A stretch of 64,000 bases of DNA from Lathyrus oleraceus (GCF_024323335.1 NC_066585.1:77672109-77736108), one strand, 5' to 3'. Shown: positions 11,776 through 22,858, counted from the first letter of the stretch. Notes: a model not told the origin generated them from the letters alone. Numbers and translations: made by a program.

Positions 11776-13204
11776 TTCTTTTTTCCTTTCTTTTATTATT
11801 TTTTAACCTTATTTATTTTCCATTTTACTTTATTTTTTTACCATTCATTTTTATTTTGTTGAAAAATATTCCCAACACAAACTCATATTATTTTTTCCTC
11901 TTCTATTTTATTATGCTTTGTTTCATTTTATTTGAGCATTTTTTGATGGACTTATGAGGTCTTGATTATTGGTAGCTAATGAAGTCTATTAAGTCATGGT
12001 TATGGATGGATTAAGGATGATTGAACCCTCTATGCATCAAATCTATCGATAAATGATCAATAGATCATTCATGATACTTTGAGGCATAGATAAGTTATCT
12101 CTATATCAACCAAACTTGGATCATTTGACATATAGATGAAGCTTTGCTTGTATACATACTAACTTGTGGTTTCATTTGATTCATTGTGTTTCTATTATTA
12201 TACTAACCATCTAACCATTATACTAACTTGTTTATATTGTATATTAACCATTGTGCACCTTGTCTAACCTAATCATTAATCAAGTTATTAACCTTTAACC
12301 CTTGAGTTTATATGATATTCCTTTTGTCAAGCTATTGATAGATGGACTTGGGGTTTGCATAACTTTCATTGTTACAAATCTATTGTAAGTTGATCATTGA
12401 TCATCTTCAATACTTTGCATCAGTGATAAGTTATCCCCTGATGTGCCATATTTTGAATCTTTTGACCTAACTCATCTTAAATACTTTTGCATAACTTCCA
12501 TTGTTACAAATCTATTGTAACTTGTACATACCACTAACCATTAACTTTACTCTGTTAACTTTGACACTAACCTTTATCATTGTGATATTTGTTATTATTG
12601 CTGTGTTATTTACTTTTATGTCATTACTTGGTAATTTATATTCAAGTACCCATCCTCATCATTTTATAAACTCATCATACATGTTTATTTATTATCCTTT
12701 ATTTATTGTCATCATACATTAAAAACAACAAAAACATGATAAAATGATAAGACCAAAAAGATTCATTCCACTTGTAATCAACTTGGATTTAGAGGATCTC
12801 ACTTAGGACCTTTTCTTGGAAGACCTTTCCACATCTTGTGATACTTTGCCTTTGACTTTGGATTTCATCTGTAACTTACATACCTGTTGTAAGAATGGCA
12901 TCATGGCACTATCCTAGGGAGATATGTTTGTAATACCATTGTCCTTCGTTAGCTTAGGTCACTTTTGCACACACAAGGCTTTCTCTTGGGCTACCTTACA
13001 ATGAGACCCTTTACTTTCTTGTTTGGTTACTTTGTATATCTGTTACATTACCCAATTTCATAATCAAATAAACAAACCCTTGATTCAATGTCAAGCGGCA
13101 TTTTCATAATCAGATTCAAAATACTATAAAACTACGATTAGTATTGTGCGCCACGAGCCTTAAGTGGTGGAGAATGATTAAGAATTGAGCTTTCCTATCC
13201 TTAC

Positions 13205-14671
13205 TGAAATTCTAGTTATCAGACTTTAGATGTCACACGGGTTGTTATGACATCCAATTCTGCACAGACAAGAATTATGCAGAACTTAACAGTAAGTGCA
13301 GTAAATAACACAAGTAATTGTTTACCCAGTTCAGTCCAACATGACCTACATCTGGGGGCTACCAAGCCAGGGAGGAAATCCACTATCAGTAGTATTAATT
13401 CAAAGCTAAACTCACCCGTTTACAACTCGTCACTTAATCCCTACCCAATGCAATTTCAATCTTACTCTAAGATCAGAGTTCCTACTCACTCCCCCTCAAT
13501 CACCTCAGTGATTACTACCTTTAATCAATATTAAAGACACTTTTGAAGTCACACTTCAAACAACTCTTGATTGTGCTTAACAGCGTTAATCAAGATACAC
13601 AGCACTCACGCTTAAAAGCTTTGAGCGACACAACACTTACAACTCAATGAACACCCTATACCAAAACAATCATCAACGTGATAAAGGCTTGGCTTACAAG
13701 ATATGTCTAATACAAGACTCACAAAAATACAGCAGTGAAGTATGATGGACACACTTAATCTTCACGCCTCAAAATCCCCAAAACTGAATGAAGGAACGAC
13801 TTCCTTTTATATTGCAGTACCTGGGCTTTTGCACTTGTATTCTCCTGAATTTAAGGTCACGCGAGTTCCCATAAATTTAATATCTAGGTTACTAACAAAT
13901 AGGCTATTTGTTAGGTTCATTAAATGTAGCTTGGTTGTTGATTTCCTGGTTTTTCTCTAAGCTGTTGACTTCCTGAAGAATAGCCTAAGAAAAAGCTGAA
14001 ACAGAAAATTGAACAACCTACAATATAGCATATGCTGTCAGGAATGAATGTCACGACATTCAGCTAGACATCAAGGATCATATGCTTAGTCTGTTTTTCC
14101 AGAAAACAGACTGTACAATCTTGCTGACCTGTACATGACCAAAGTGACCATACTACAGTAGCAGCTTACATTAATAAATGTCAAAGTATCCAATTTGACA
14201 TTTACACATTTGGCCTCAAGTTAGTTCTGTTATCCTCTTGAAGAACAAACTAAGAAACATACTGAAGTGTAGCAGAACACCGCTCTGTCTATTATTCAGT
14301 ATATACTGTCCATGATGAATGTCATAACATCCAGTTTGATATTCACACAGTAGGCCTTATGCCAGGTCTGGTTCTTCCTTGATAACCAGACTGCAAATGA
14401 ATACTGAGCTCTAACAGAACGCCAACTGTTCTATTCCTCAGTAGCTGCTGACAGGGATGAATGTCACAGTCTCCAGTTTGACATTCAATAAATCCTGTAT
14501 TACCTAATCCTGCAGTAACTACTCAAGTGTGTCATGACATCAGTCAAGACATCAGAGTACAGTTAGATATTCTAACCTACAATGCAGTCACACATACACA
14601 CCATGTCATGACATCAGTCAAGACATTAGAATCCAGCTAGTGTTTTACCATATAATGAAGCCAATTAAACA
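13205..14671 (-). repeat. Solo LTR of a SIRE/Maximus-type Ty1/copia element
   Basis: On the minus strand it starts TGTTTAATTGGCTTC and ends TAGAATTTCA. The block CTTGGTAGCCCCCAGATGTA (minus strand, about 13350) is shared with the SIRE LTR at 32600-32625. The flanks CTTAC (13200-13204) and CCTAC (14672-14676) are a 5-bp target duplication with one mismatch. No PBS or gag is attached, so an LTR-LTR recombination product is most likely. The interior carries several degenerate ATGTCATGACAT-like inverted motifs. Confidence 0.8.
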
Positions 14672-15367
14672 CCTACACTTACTCTGATTATTTTGGACAC
14701 ATGACCCTTAGTTTGTTTGTCTAGAATATTCACCTCCGCCCCTAGAATTTAGTGCAATCTAATTACAAACAATCTTTTCATAAATCCCTTTTCAAGGTAA
14801 AAACAACACAACCATCAAACTTATTTTTGTGTCTTAGGGCACCACTCCGAAAGCCCTTTTCTCAAAGGTAAAATTAACTAACCCACAAACATTTTCTACT
14901 CCGAACTATAGAGCTCTGATGCTTCATCATCTGATGAATGATACGTAGGAATAAGGGCCACAATCCTTGACGAGCATAATAATAAAAATCCAAAAACCCA
15001 ATTCTTCCGCACTCTTTAGAAAATAAACACAATAAATAGATAAATACCCACATACACAGACAACGTAAATAGTTCCCATGGAGTACCATGGATGTAAGGG
15101 GTGCTAAGAGCTTCCCCTTGCATAACCTACTTCCAAATCTAAATCTCGGTAGTGAGACCAATTCTTTATCCGTATCTTTTTGCACTTCCCGCGTGCATAC
15201 TTTTTTGAGGGTTTGATCGACCATTTTCCCTCTCCTCTCGCATAGAGGAAATCCAATAAAATTAGGTGGCAACTCTTATGATTTTTACCTTCCTTCTCCT
15301 TAGGGTGAAGGAAATTCTTTTGTTCAGTCTGTCTGGTTCCTTCGCTCCCGAAAACCCTGATGGCGAC

Positions 15368-16811
15368 TGATCGGAAAAATAGCAAGTGTACTATTTTCAC
15401 CGATGTAGTAATAGGGAGTTTATTTCCCAGTATCGATCTCGAGGATTGCGTAGGAATTACTTATTTCAATTCGATTCTATTCAAACAAAAAGATAATGGT
15501 TGGTTTGTTTTGGAATTGCGAATAGTGACACGAAATTGATAACAAGAATAGATTAAGATAAAGGATGCTAGGGTGAGTGGTTGAGTTACCCGGTTATGAA
15601 TTCCGTTCCAATTTCCTTACTGCCTATGAAGCCTTCAATCACCTAACCTCAGAATGCTCTTACTTAAGTCCTTAAGGAAGAAACTATTAAACTACCAATT
15701 ATTACTTAAATGTCCATTTAATTAATCGTTGGTTTTAATCATACAAAATATCAAGGTTTACGGTGATTTACGAAAGCTACTAGTCCTAGATGATGCATTC
15801 ATAAACCTAATTGTGTGAAAACCCTACCAATCACAGTCCTGTTATTGGAAGTCATAGATTAATTTGTATTTGTCCGATACAAAAGCATAATAACATCACA
15901 CAATTAAATTGAAATACTTAACATAGAAATCAGGAAATTATCGGTTCAGATTCATACATACGATAACATCAGGACCACCCCCCTAGCATCAGGGGGTTTA
16001 GCCTCTCATAGTACTTAAAGAACTCATAAAGTAAAGATTAGACATTACAAAGAATTAGGAGAGTTTGATCTTCAATGGTGGCTACCCTTGAATCTCGCCG
16101 TCTTCGAATCCGTTGTATTCGCTATCTTCTCCACTGTAATGCTTTCGTTCGTCTGTCAAAAGGTCCTTTTTTCTTTCTCTTCCAAGCCTTCTTATAGTTT
16201 CAGATGCCTCCTCTCCAAGCAAAAGGTCCATACTGCCCTTAATGAGAAGAATCGTTTCACAATGCAAAATTAGGTTTTCCAGGCTGCGTGCAATCAACAC
16301 GGCCGTGTGTGTACACACAGGCGCCCGTGTTTTTTCTCCTGCATTAATTAATTTCAGCATTTGTTACAGTAGCAACAACACGGGCCGTGTCCCTACACAC
16401 GGGTGCCCGTGTAGATGCACTGTTTTAATCAACACGGTTGTGTGTGTACACACGGGTGCCCGTGTTGATCCCTGTTTTCTGCTTCGTCTTTTTCTCTGCT
16501 TGACCAACAACACGGCCGTGTGGTGGCACACGGGTGGCCGTGTTGACCTGCTGTTCTGTCATATTTTCGTCCTTCAGAGTGTCCCGAACTTCACCATTCT
16601 TGCTTTTGAACCTGGAACAATGACACTACCCAAACGAAGCATAAACGAGGTCTTTTTGACTTAAACTCGTAATCGAATGTAATGTAATACCAAACCAACA
16701 AAACTTGATACTTGACTCAAATGCAACTAAAAACAAACATAAATCTTACCAGAGTGATGAAAATACGTCGGATTAACGGCGGGAATTCAATGGAAATGGT
16801 GACCGATTACA
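15368..16811 (-). repeat. 3' LTR of the gag-only Athila-type element
   Basis: It is homologous to 20996-22272 but has 165 extra bases at its left end (15368-15532). These contain the GCAAGTGTACTATTTTCACC and CAGTATCGATCTCGAGGATTG blocks typical of the U5 end of Athila/Tat LTRs. The right border is at GATTA/GATTACA (16809-16811), where the other LTR reads GATCA. CpG-decay differences from the other LTR are visible, for example CGGTTGTG for CGGCCGTG at about 16436. Confidence 0.88.
16296..16548. repeat. Four ACACGG/CCGTGT hairpin units in the 3' LTR
   Basis: Four imperfect inverted repeats of about 36-40 bp start near 16298, 16377, 16431 and 16507. Each pairs AACACGG with CCGTGTT and encloses a second GTGTG/CACAC pairing. 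They are spaced about 55-80 bp apart. The same four units occur in the 5' LTR. Confidence 0.9.
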
Positions 16812-18183
16812 ACCCCAAACTTGTCTCATTGCTTGTCCTCAAGTGATGTATTGAGTCCAAACAAAGGTCACCTCCGAATTCGTTTTCCACAATGCAACCT
16901 AGTCTTTCACCATTTGTGTTCTTCCTTTCCAATCGAGTTTCAGGTCTCTCCAATTCAGGCAGTTTACCATATTTCCACATCAGAAACCTCTTCACCTGCA
17001 AGCTTTTCACTCACTCACAATATCTCTCGGGGTTAGGTGTGTACACTCACAGCACAATATACAGTATCAGACTCTTAACTTTGAACACATTCTAATGTCA
17101 TTACCACAGCAGATTTCACACACTTTTTGAGGTCTTTTTAGGTTGTAACGGGGCTTGGGTACGGTGGGATAAACAAAAAATGGGTAACAAAGGGTTTTGA
17201 ACTCGGTAATCATATTGTGTACTTTTTCTTCTTTTCCTGTGCATCACATATATTTTTGGGGTAAAAACTCTTTTGACTCTTTTTCTACTCAACTTTCCGA
17301 GCATTTCATATCTGTTGGACTCTAAGGTCTCAGCAAGTGCAATTTTTTTTCTTTTCTTATTTTCTTTTTTTTTTTTCTTTCCGAGCCTTTCATATCTCTA
17401 AGGTCTCGGCAAGTGCATTTTTTTTCTTTTCTTATTTTCTTTTTTTTTCTTATAAAGGACATACATACTGTTTTTCTTTTTGTATGATCTCATCTTATGC
17501 ACTTGCCTTCCCTTTCAAAATTTTCACCCCAAACTTATTTTCATTGCACATCTTGCAATTCACACAATCATACCGAGTTATGACACAAAAGGGAATGGAT
17601 AATTAAAAGTTAACAGGGGGTTTACGATGAATAATGGTTAAACGTTAACATGGGGTTTACAACGAATCAAATGGCTAAGGCTCAACGGGGTTTACGAAGG
17701 GAAACATACATATAGGGATGGCTAGAAAGGCCCTGGCTAAACAAACAACTTGCCTCAGTGTGTGTTGTCATGCTGTGACGTGTCAACAGAACATACGCAA
17801 AATCAGAGTGATAAAGTCATACCTGGCTGAACTCTCATGTTGATATTTCGTGTTTGGCTTTTTGTGATCTCACCATGTTGGTTAGCTTGCAAGCTCTGAA
17901 GTCTCTTCGTATTATGTGGTTCTTTCCTGACTTGGTCTTTCCATACCGCTCTCTTGGTCTAGTGTCACCAAATTGTGTCCGACTTTACCTTCTCATGGTT
18001 GCATCAACTTCCGGGGTGCCATATCAGAATAAGTATGAGGGGTGTCATTCATCCACTACCATTGATCCCGGATTCGTCCAACCATTTCTCATCACTCTGT
18101 ACACACAAGTAAACAACGAAAACAAACAAAAACAAAAGCGATGGAAATAAAACATGAAAGGAAAACCCCCCCACACCTGAACT
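16812..18183 (-). other. 3' non-coding region and polypurine tract of the gag-only element
   Basis: On the minus strand the LTR is preceded by AAGTTTGGGGT (about 16812-16822), the expected polypurine tract. Next to it is GAGGACAAGCAATGAGAC, a motif common at this spot in Athila elements and also seen in the related element (34838-34855, diverged). Two T-rich runs with a repeated TAAGGTCTC(A/G)GCAAGTGCA lie at 17321-17460. No coding block is present. Confidence 0.65.
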
Positions 18184-18203
18184 AAACATTGACCTCAATG
18201 TTT
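18184..18203 (-). promoter_or_regulatory. Conserved AAACATTG/CAATGTTT hairpin next to a G-tract
   Basis: AAACATTG (18184-18191) and CAATGTTT (18196-18203) form an 8-bp stem with a 4-base loop. On the minus strand it is followed by a G7 tract (about 18166-18172). The same arrangement occurs at 35802-35821 in the full-length Athila. The role is unknown; an internal polypurine/plus-strand primer site or RNA signal is possible. Confidence 0.6.
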
Positions 18204-18375
18204 AAATCCAGATACTAAGGGGACTCACAGCGACTACTGTTGGTTTAATGCACTTGTGTAATTTCCTTCCACTTGGAGGTGTTTGTGACTTTGCCCTTTT
18301 AATTCTCCTCCTCCCCTACACAAAATTTTAGCACACACCAAAAAATAAAAACGAAATAAATTAGAAATCAAACGC

Positions 18376-18414
18376 GTGGGTTGCCTCCCACGAAGCGCTT
18401 CGTTTAACGTCGCA
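18376..18414 (-). promoter_or_regulatory. Conserved double-hairpin module after the ORF
   Basis: The plus strand has GTGGGTTGCCTCCCAC (stem GTGGG/CCCAC) followed by the perfect 12-bp palindrome CGAAGCGCTTCG (18391-18402) and GTTTAACGTC. A close match at 39342-39378 lies directly after the integrase gene of the full-length Athila. Here it lies right after gag-protease, which places the deletion of pol between the two. Confidence 0.65.
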
Positions 18415-18438
18415 TAGCTCGACGGTTCATTTCCCTGA

Positions 18439-20865
18439 TCATGGGGGGTATTTCAGGTTCAAAACCTTGTTGCACCTCTTGTCTACAACACGGAAATTGT
18501 CTCTTTTATCAGTGTGGACTCCTTTGTACCACGATTCCTTTTTAACTATCCTTTCAGTGTTAGGAATCTTTCCATTTCGGGTGGCTACTGGCAGTGGTGA
18601 GCCTTTGATAGTATTCAATGTCTTGATTAAGCCTACTTGATACTGAGATTTTGTATTTTCTTCCATCTCCTGATTTTCAATAGCATTCAATGTTATTTCC
18701 TTGTTGTGAACTTTCAAGGTTAGCGTGCACTCATCCATGTCGAGCTTGCATCGACTCGTCTTCATGAAAGGTCGACCCAGAATAATGGTTGCCTCATTGT
18801 CTTCAGGTATGTCTAGGATTACAAAATCAACTGGGAAAGTCAAGTCCGCTATTGTTACCAGCACATCTGCAGCTATACCATATGCATCTTTCCTTGAGTG
18901 ATCCGCAAACTTCAGATTGGTCTTTATATCACTAATATTTTTAATACCCAGCCTGTGATAGACCGATAATGGCATCAGATTCACACTAGCTCCCGAATCT
19001 ATTAGTACCTTTTTGAAGGTTCTTTCTTTGATTGTGCATGGTACTGTGACGGTTCCTGGATCCTTTTGTTTGTTAGGAATGTTCTGCACTAGGGATTTTG
19101 CATTGTCTTGTTCCTTACCGGATACCTGTTCTTCAGTGGTTGGTTTCTTTTCAGCCATTACCTCTTCCACGAATTTCTTGTACATGGGCATCCTTTCAAG
19201 TGCTTCAAACAAAGTCATATGACCCTCAATCCTTTTAAACATAGTCATGAATTTCTCCAAGTCGGACTCACTAGGTTCCTTCTTTGTCACTCTCTGAGGG
19301 TAGGGCAACTTAGTCACCGGTTTAGTTCCTTTTGTAGTTTCTTCTTTAGTCGGCTCGCTCGGTGACATAATTTTTTTCTTTTTTGCAACCTCTTTCTCTA
19401 TCGTCGTGACAGTATTAACATTCTCCTGACCTCTTGGATTTTGAACTGTTTCACTAGGTAGGGAACCTGGTGTTCTAGAACTTGACAGTTGTTGTGCTAT
19501 CTGTCCCAGCTGAACTTCGAGATTCCTTAGGGAGGCGGTGGTGTTTTTCTGATTGTTTCTAGTCTCTTCTTCAAATTGCATATTTTGAGCTGCCATCTTT
19601 TCAATTGCAATCTCCCAATCTGCCTTCTGAGGTACCTGTTGCTGCTGCTGATATTGATTTTGATATTGACCCTGTGCCTGCTGTTGCACGTTCCCTCTTT
19701 GATCTTTCCATGCAAAGTTGGGATGATTTTTCCACCCCGGATTGTATGTGTTGGAGTAGGGATTGTTCTGCTTTAAAAATTTTATTTCTTCAATCTGTTG
19801 CGGTGTTGCAAAACAATGAACAGTATTGTGTGGTCCACTACAAATTTCACAAATCATGATCGGAACCGGCTGAGCTTGAGCAACAGTCTGGGTACCGAAA
19901 TTCATAGCTTTCAATCTCCTTTCAACCTCAGCAGCAATCTGGTCTTCCATTTTCACTACCTGATTTGCTAATTTCAAGTCAATTTTTCCCTCCGGCTGAT
20001 TTACAATACGGTCATACAATTCCAAATGCTCATTTGCTGCAATAGCTTCGATGATTTTTTTGATACCGGTTGCTGTAGAAAAATTAGACGAGCCACCAGC
20101 AGCTGTATCAATGAGTTGCTTAGTTCTCATCTTCAGCCCATTCACAAAATTCTGCATTTGTTCAGTTTCATCCAGATTATGTGTAGGACATGCAACTAAA
20201 CATCTTTTGAATCTTTTGTAGGCATCTCCAAGTGTCTCTCCTTCTTTCTGTTTAAAATTCACAATGTCATACCTCTTACGGATATACACAGAAGCAGGAA
20301 AATACTCATTCAAGAATGCTGTTTCCATTTGTTGCCATGTAGTAATGCTTCCTGCAGGTAGGGAATAAAACCATTCCTCAGCGTCCTCAGATAACGTGAA
20401 TGGAAACATGACCAATCTCTTTGCTTCCTCAGAATGCCCATCAATTTTCAATGATGTAGTCATAGTCAGAAACCTCTGCAGATGCTTGTTTGCATCCTCA
20501 TTGATCTTTCCCGCAAAAGGTTTGCTTTCTAACTGGCGGATAGTAGACGGGTGCAACTGGAAGTGAGCAACATTAACAGGTTGATTCACAATGGTCAACC
20601 GCACTGCTGGATTATTCTGTCTGCCATAGTCACCTAAAAGTCTTTCTGGTGGAGGTGGGTCTGCAGCCATATTAACGGTGTCTGGATGGGAATCTGTGTT
20701 TGACTCAGATTTTTCGGAGTGAACAGAAGCTGGTGTTCTCGGTGTGTCCGGTTCTTCGCTGTCAGAGTTTGCCAGTTTCTTTCTTCTAGCTTCTCTGAGC
20801 TTTTCCCGCAATGTTCTCTCTGGTTCTGCGTCAAAATGAAAATCAGCTGAGGACTTACCTCGCAT
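18439..20865 (-). CDS. gag-pro: Athila-type gag-protease polyprotein, intact (about 808 aa)
   Basis: This is the only long uninterrupted ORF in the window. A stop lies just upstream; the frame opens at a TTG (20880) and the first ATG is 20865. Domains in order: an acidic/charged N-terminus; capsid (QLESKPFAG, EEWFYSLPAGSITTW, FLNEYFPA, GETLGDAYKRFKRCL, residues ~110-240); a variant zinc knuckle CEICSGPHNTVHC with CX2CX3HX4C spacing (~340); a Gln-rich linker (~395-415); and a retropepsin domain with the active-site LIDSGAS (~620) and IILGRPF. Protease catalytic residues are present. Nothing follows it: no RT, RNase H or integrase. The start is about 110 bases from the PBS, giving a short leader. 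Gag should package the element RNA; other steps need helper proteins. Confidence 0.92.
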   Translation of the reverse strand: MRGKSSADFHFDAEPERTLREKLREARRKKLANSDSEEPDTPRTPASVHSEKSESNTDSHPDTVNMAADPPPPERLLGDYGRQNNPAVRLTIVNQPVNVAHFQLHPSTIRQLESKPFAGKINEDANKHLQRFLTMTTSLKIDGHSEEAKRLVMFPFTLSEDAEEWFYSLPAGSITTWQQMETAFLNEYFPASVYIRKRYDIVNFKQKEGETLGDAYKRFKRCLVACPTHNLDETEQMQNFVNGLKMRTKQLIDTAAGGSSNFSTATGIKKIIEAIAANEHLELYDRIVNQPEGKIDLKLANQVVKMEDQIAAEVERRLKAMNFGTQTVAQAQPVPIMICEICSGPHNTVHCFATPQQIEEIKFLKQNNPYSNTYNPGWKNHPNFAWKDQRGNVQQQAQGQYQNQYQQQQQVPQKADWEIAIEKMAAQNMQFEEETRNNQKNTTASLRNLEVQLGQIAQQLSSSRTPGSLPSETVQNPRGQENVNTVTTIEKEVAKKKKIMSPSEPTKEETTKGTKPVTKLPYPQRVTKKEPSESDLEKFMTMFKRIEGHMTLFEALERMPMYKKFVEEVMAEKKPTTEEQVSGKEQDNAKSLVQNIPNKQKDPGTVTVPCTIKERTFKKVLIDSGASVNLMPLSVYHRLGIKNISDIKTNLKFADHSRKDAYGIAADVLVTIADLTFPVDFVILDIPEDNEATIILGRPFMKTSRCKLDMDECTLTLKVHNKEITLNAIENQEMEENTKSQYQVGLIKTLNTIKGSPLPVATRNGKIPNTERIVKKESWYKGVHTDKRDNFRVVDKRCNKVLNLKYPP

Positions 20866-20977
20866 AAACAAGTTAGACAAAGATTAAAATTGACTAACAA
20901 AATTGTCACAGATAAAATTTTGGTTGGCGAGCAACAAAATTTCGATAGAATGAAAATTAAAATATGTAGTTTGGCAA

Positions 20978-20995
20978 TCCCCGGCAACGGCGCCA
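20978..20995 (-). promoter_or_regulatory. Primer binding site, tRNA-Asp type (gag-only element)
   Basis: On the minus strand TGGCGCCGTTGCCGGGGA lies directly next to the LTR. This is the PBS classically found in Athila/Tat elements. Confidence 0.9.
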
Positions 20996-22272
20996 AAATT
21001 GATAACAAGAATAGATTAAGATAAAGGATGCTAGGGTGAGTGGTTGAGTTACCCGGTTATGAATTCCGTTCCAATTTCCTTACTACATATGAAGCCTTCA
21101 ATCACCTAACCTCAGAATGCTCTTACTTAAGTCCTTAAGGAAGAAACTATTAAACTACCAATTATTACTTAAATGTCCATTTAATTAATCGTTGGTTTTA
21201 ATCATACAAAATATCAAGGTTTACGGTGATTTACGAAAGTTACTAGTCCTAGATGATGCATTCATAAACCTAATTGTGTGAAAACCCTACCAATCACAGT
21301 CCTGTTATTGGAAGTCATAGATTAATTTGTATTTGTCCGATACAAAAGCATAATAACATCACACAATTAAATTGAAATACTTAACATAGAAATCAGGAAA
21401 TTATCGGTTCAGATTCATACATACGATAACATCAGGACCACCCCCCTAGCATCAGGGGGTTTAGCCTCTCATAGTACTTAAAGAACTCATAAAGTAAAGA
21501 TTAGACATTACAAAGAATTAGGAGAGTTTGATCTTCAATGGTGGCTACCCTTGAATCTCGCCGTCTTCGAATCCGTTGTATTCGCTATCTTCTCCACTGT
21601 AATGCTTTCGTTCGTCTGTCAAAAGGTCCTTTTTTCTTTCTCTTCCAAGCCTTCTTATAGTTTCAGATGCCTCCTCTCCAAGCAAAAGGTCCATATTGCC
21701 CTTAATGAGAAGAATCGGTTCACAATGCAAAATTAGGTTTTCCAGGCTGCGTGCAATCAACACGGCCGTGTGTGTACACACGGGCGCCCGTGTTTTTTCT
21801 CCTGCATTAATTAATTTCAGCATTTGTTACAGTAGCAACAACACGGGCCGTGTCCCTACACACGGGTGCCCGTGTAGATGCACTGTTTTAATCAACACGG
21901 CCGTGTGTGTACACACGGGTGCCCGTGTTGATCCCTGTTTTCTGCTTCGTCTTTTTCTCTGCTTGACCAACAACACGGCCGTGTGGTGGCACACGGGTGG
22001 CCGTGTTGACCTGCTGTTCTGTCATATTTTCGTCCTTCAGAGTGTCCCGAACTTCACCATTCTTGCTTTTGAACCTGGAACAATGACACTACCCAAACGA
22101 AGCATAAACGAGGTCTTTTTGACTTAAACTCGTAATCGAATGTAATGTAATACCAAACCAACAAAACTTGATACTTGACTCAAATGCAACTAAAAACAAA
22201 CATAAATCTTACCAGAGTGATGAAAATACGTTGGATTAACGGCGGGAATTCAATGGAAATGGTGACCGATCA
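20996..22272 (-). repeat. 5' LTR of the gag-only element, lacking 165 bp next to the PBS
   Basis: It matches 15533-16809 with about ten substitutions. It ends CCGATCA followed by TSD GCGAC. The 165 bp that end the other LTR are missing, and the junction GCCAAAA/TTGATAAC has an AAA overlap with the other copy (…CGAAATTGATAAC), as expected for a microhomology deletion. Confidence 0.88.
21758..22012. repeat. Four ACACGG/CCGTGT hairpin units in the 5' LTR
   Basis: This is the same four-unit array as at 16296-16548, better preserved: the first unit keeps ACACACGGGCGCCCGTGTT and the third keeps ACACGGCCGTGTGTG. Confidence 0.9.
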
Positions 22273-22277
22273 GCGAC

Positions 22278-22787
22278 AATGACGACACAACAAATAAATA
22301 TGAGAATTCGGAAGTGGAATTTTGTGAGGATAAAAAACTGATTCCTACAGACGACACCACTATTCTGATGTGTAACAAGAAATTGGTGATATGCTGATGA
22401 AGTTCACCATGAAGGGTCATCAATATGTTGGTGAAAGTTTCTGGTAGATGGAGAGGGTGTGTACCTGCAATATTAACTTTTTGACCCCAAATTAATGAAG
22501 TCATAAAGGTGGAACTTGCAAGCATAAAATATGAATCACACTTTAATGTGACATAAAGCCACACTTATATATGAACAACTGTAAGAATCGTCACTAGTGA
22601 ATGTGGCGCTTGATATAAGAGATCGTTGAATGGACTCCTCCAACGCCCGAGATGAACTTGATGTCTAGTTTCAATGCACGATTTCTTGGTAAGAATCTAC
22701 TTGCTCGCCAGTATAAGCAAACAAAACTTTAAATTGAACCTTCGTACTAGATCGGTCTTATTATGTTGTTTGACATGTTTGAAACAT

Positions 22788-22790
<3 letters not shown>
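22278..22790. other. Unassigned sequence right of the gag-only element
   Basis: The minus strand shows an open frame through 22250-22564 that runs from the LTR into this region, but the protein is not recognised. I see no repeat family motif here. Confidence 0.4.

Positions 22791-22855
<65 letters not shown>
22791..22855. repeat. (AT)n microsatellite, about 65 bp
   Basis: Uninterrupted TA dinucleotides run for about 32 repeats. Confidence 0.98.

Positions 22856-22858
<3 letters not shown>

Larger units (their letters stand above)
10695..15367 (+). repeat. Older Ogre/Tat-like LTR, plus orientation, split by a solo LTR
   Basis: This flank of Ogre-1 is itself LTR-like. It has a TATA box at 11014-11023 and, at its right end, the block AGGGGTGCTAAGAGCTTCCCCTTGCATAAC (about 15098) that matches the Ogre LTR block at 1212 in the same orientation. 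A solo SIRE LTR occupies 13205-14671. The right end reaches ...CCCTGATGGCGAC, which resembles an Ogre PBS start (TGGCGAC), but the sequence resuming after the next insertion (22278) does not continue that PBS. The left end is lost at the Ogre-1 junction. The assignment is by shared blocks only. Confidence 0.6.
15368..22272 (-). mobile_element. Gag-protease-only Athila-type LTR element (TR-GAG-like), minus strand
   Basis: A structurally complete 6.9 kb insertion: TGATCGG...CCGATCA ends, perfect 5-bp TSD GCGAC (15363-15367 and 22273-22277), two LTRs, a tRNA-Asp-type PBS, and one intact gag-protease ORF. There is no RT, RNase H or integrase: only 1.6 kb of non-coding sequence separates the ORF from the 3' LTR. 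The LTRs differ at about ten positions over 1.27 kb by eye, so the insertion is recent. This matches the class called terminal-repeat retrotransposons with GAG. Transposition must have used pol proteins from another element. Confidence 0.9.

Noticed and set aside
15361..15367. TGGCGAC as the PBS of the older plus-strand LTR
   Set aside because: The match to the Ogre PBS stops at the insertion point and the sequence after the insertion (22278) does not continue it, so the PBS call is not supported.
16296..16548. CRISPR-like spaced palindromic repeats
   Set aside because: Only four diverged units inside an LTR of a plant retrotransposon, with related spacers repeated in the other LTR; eukaryotic context. 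Not a CRISPR array.
16088..16664. Open frames in the LTRs of the gag-only element (also 21551-22127), with a repeated CVHTGARV-type peptide
   Set aside because: The peptide repeat is the translation of the ACACGG/CCGTGT hairpin array; both strands are open there and the two copies are LTR duplicates.
22250..22564. 104-codon minus-strand ORF as a host gene exon
   Set aside because: It begins in unassigned DNA and runs into the LTR; no domain recognised and no splice-supported continuation seen.
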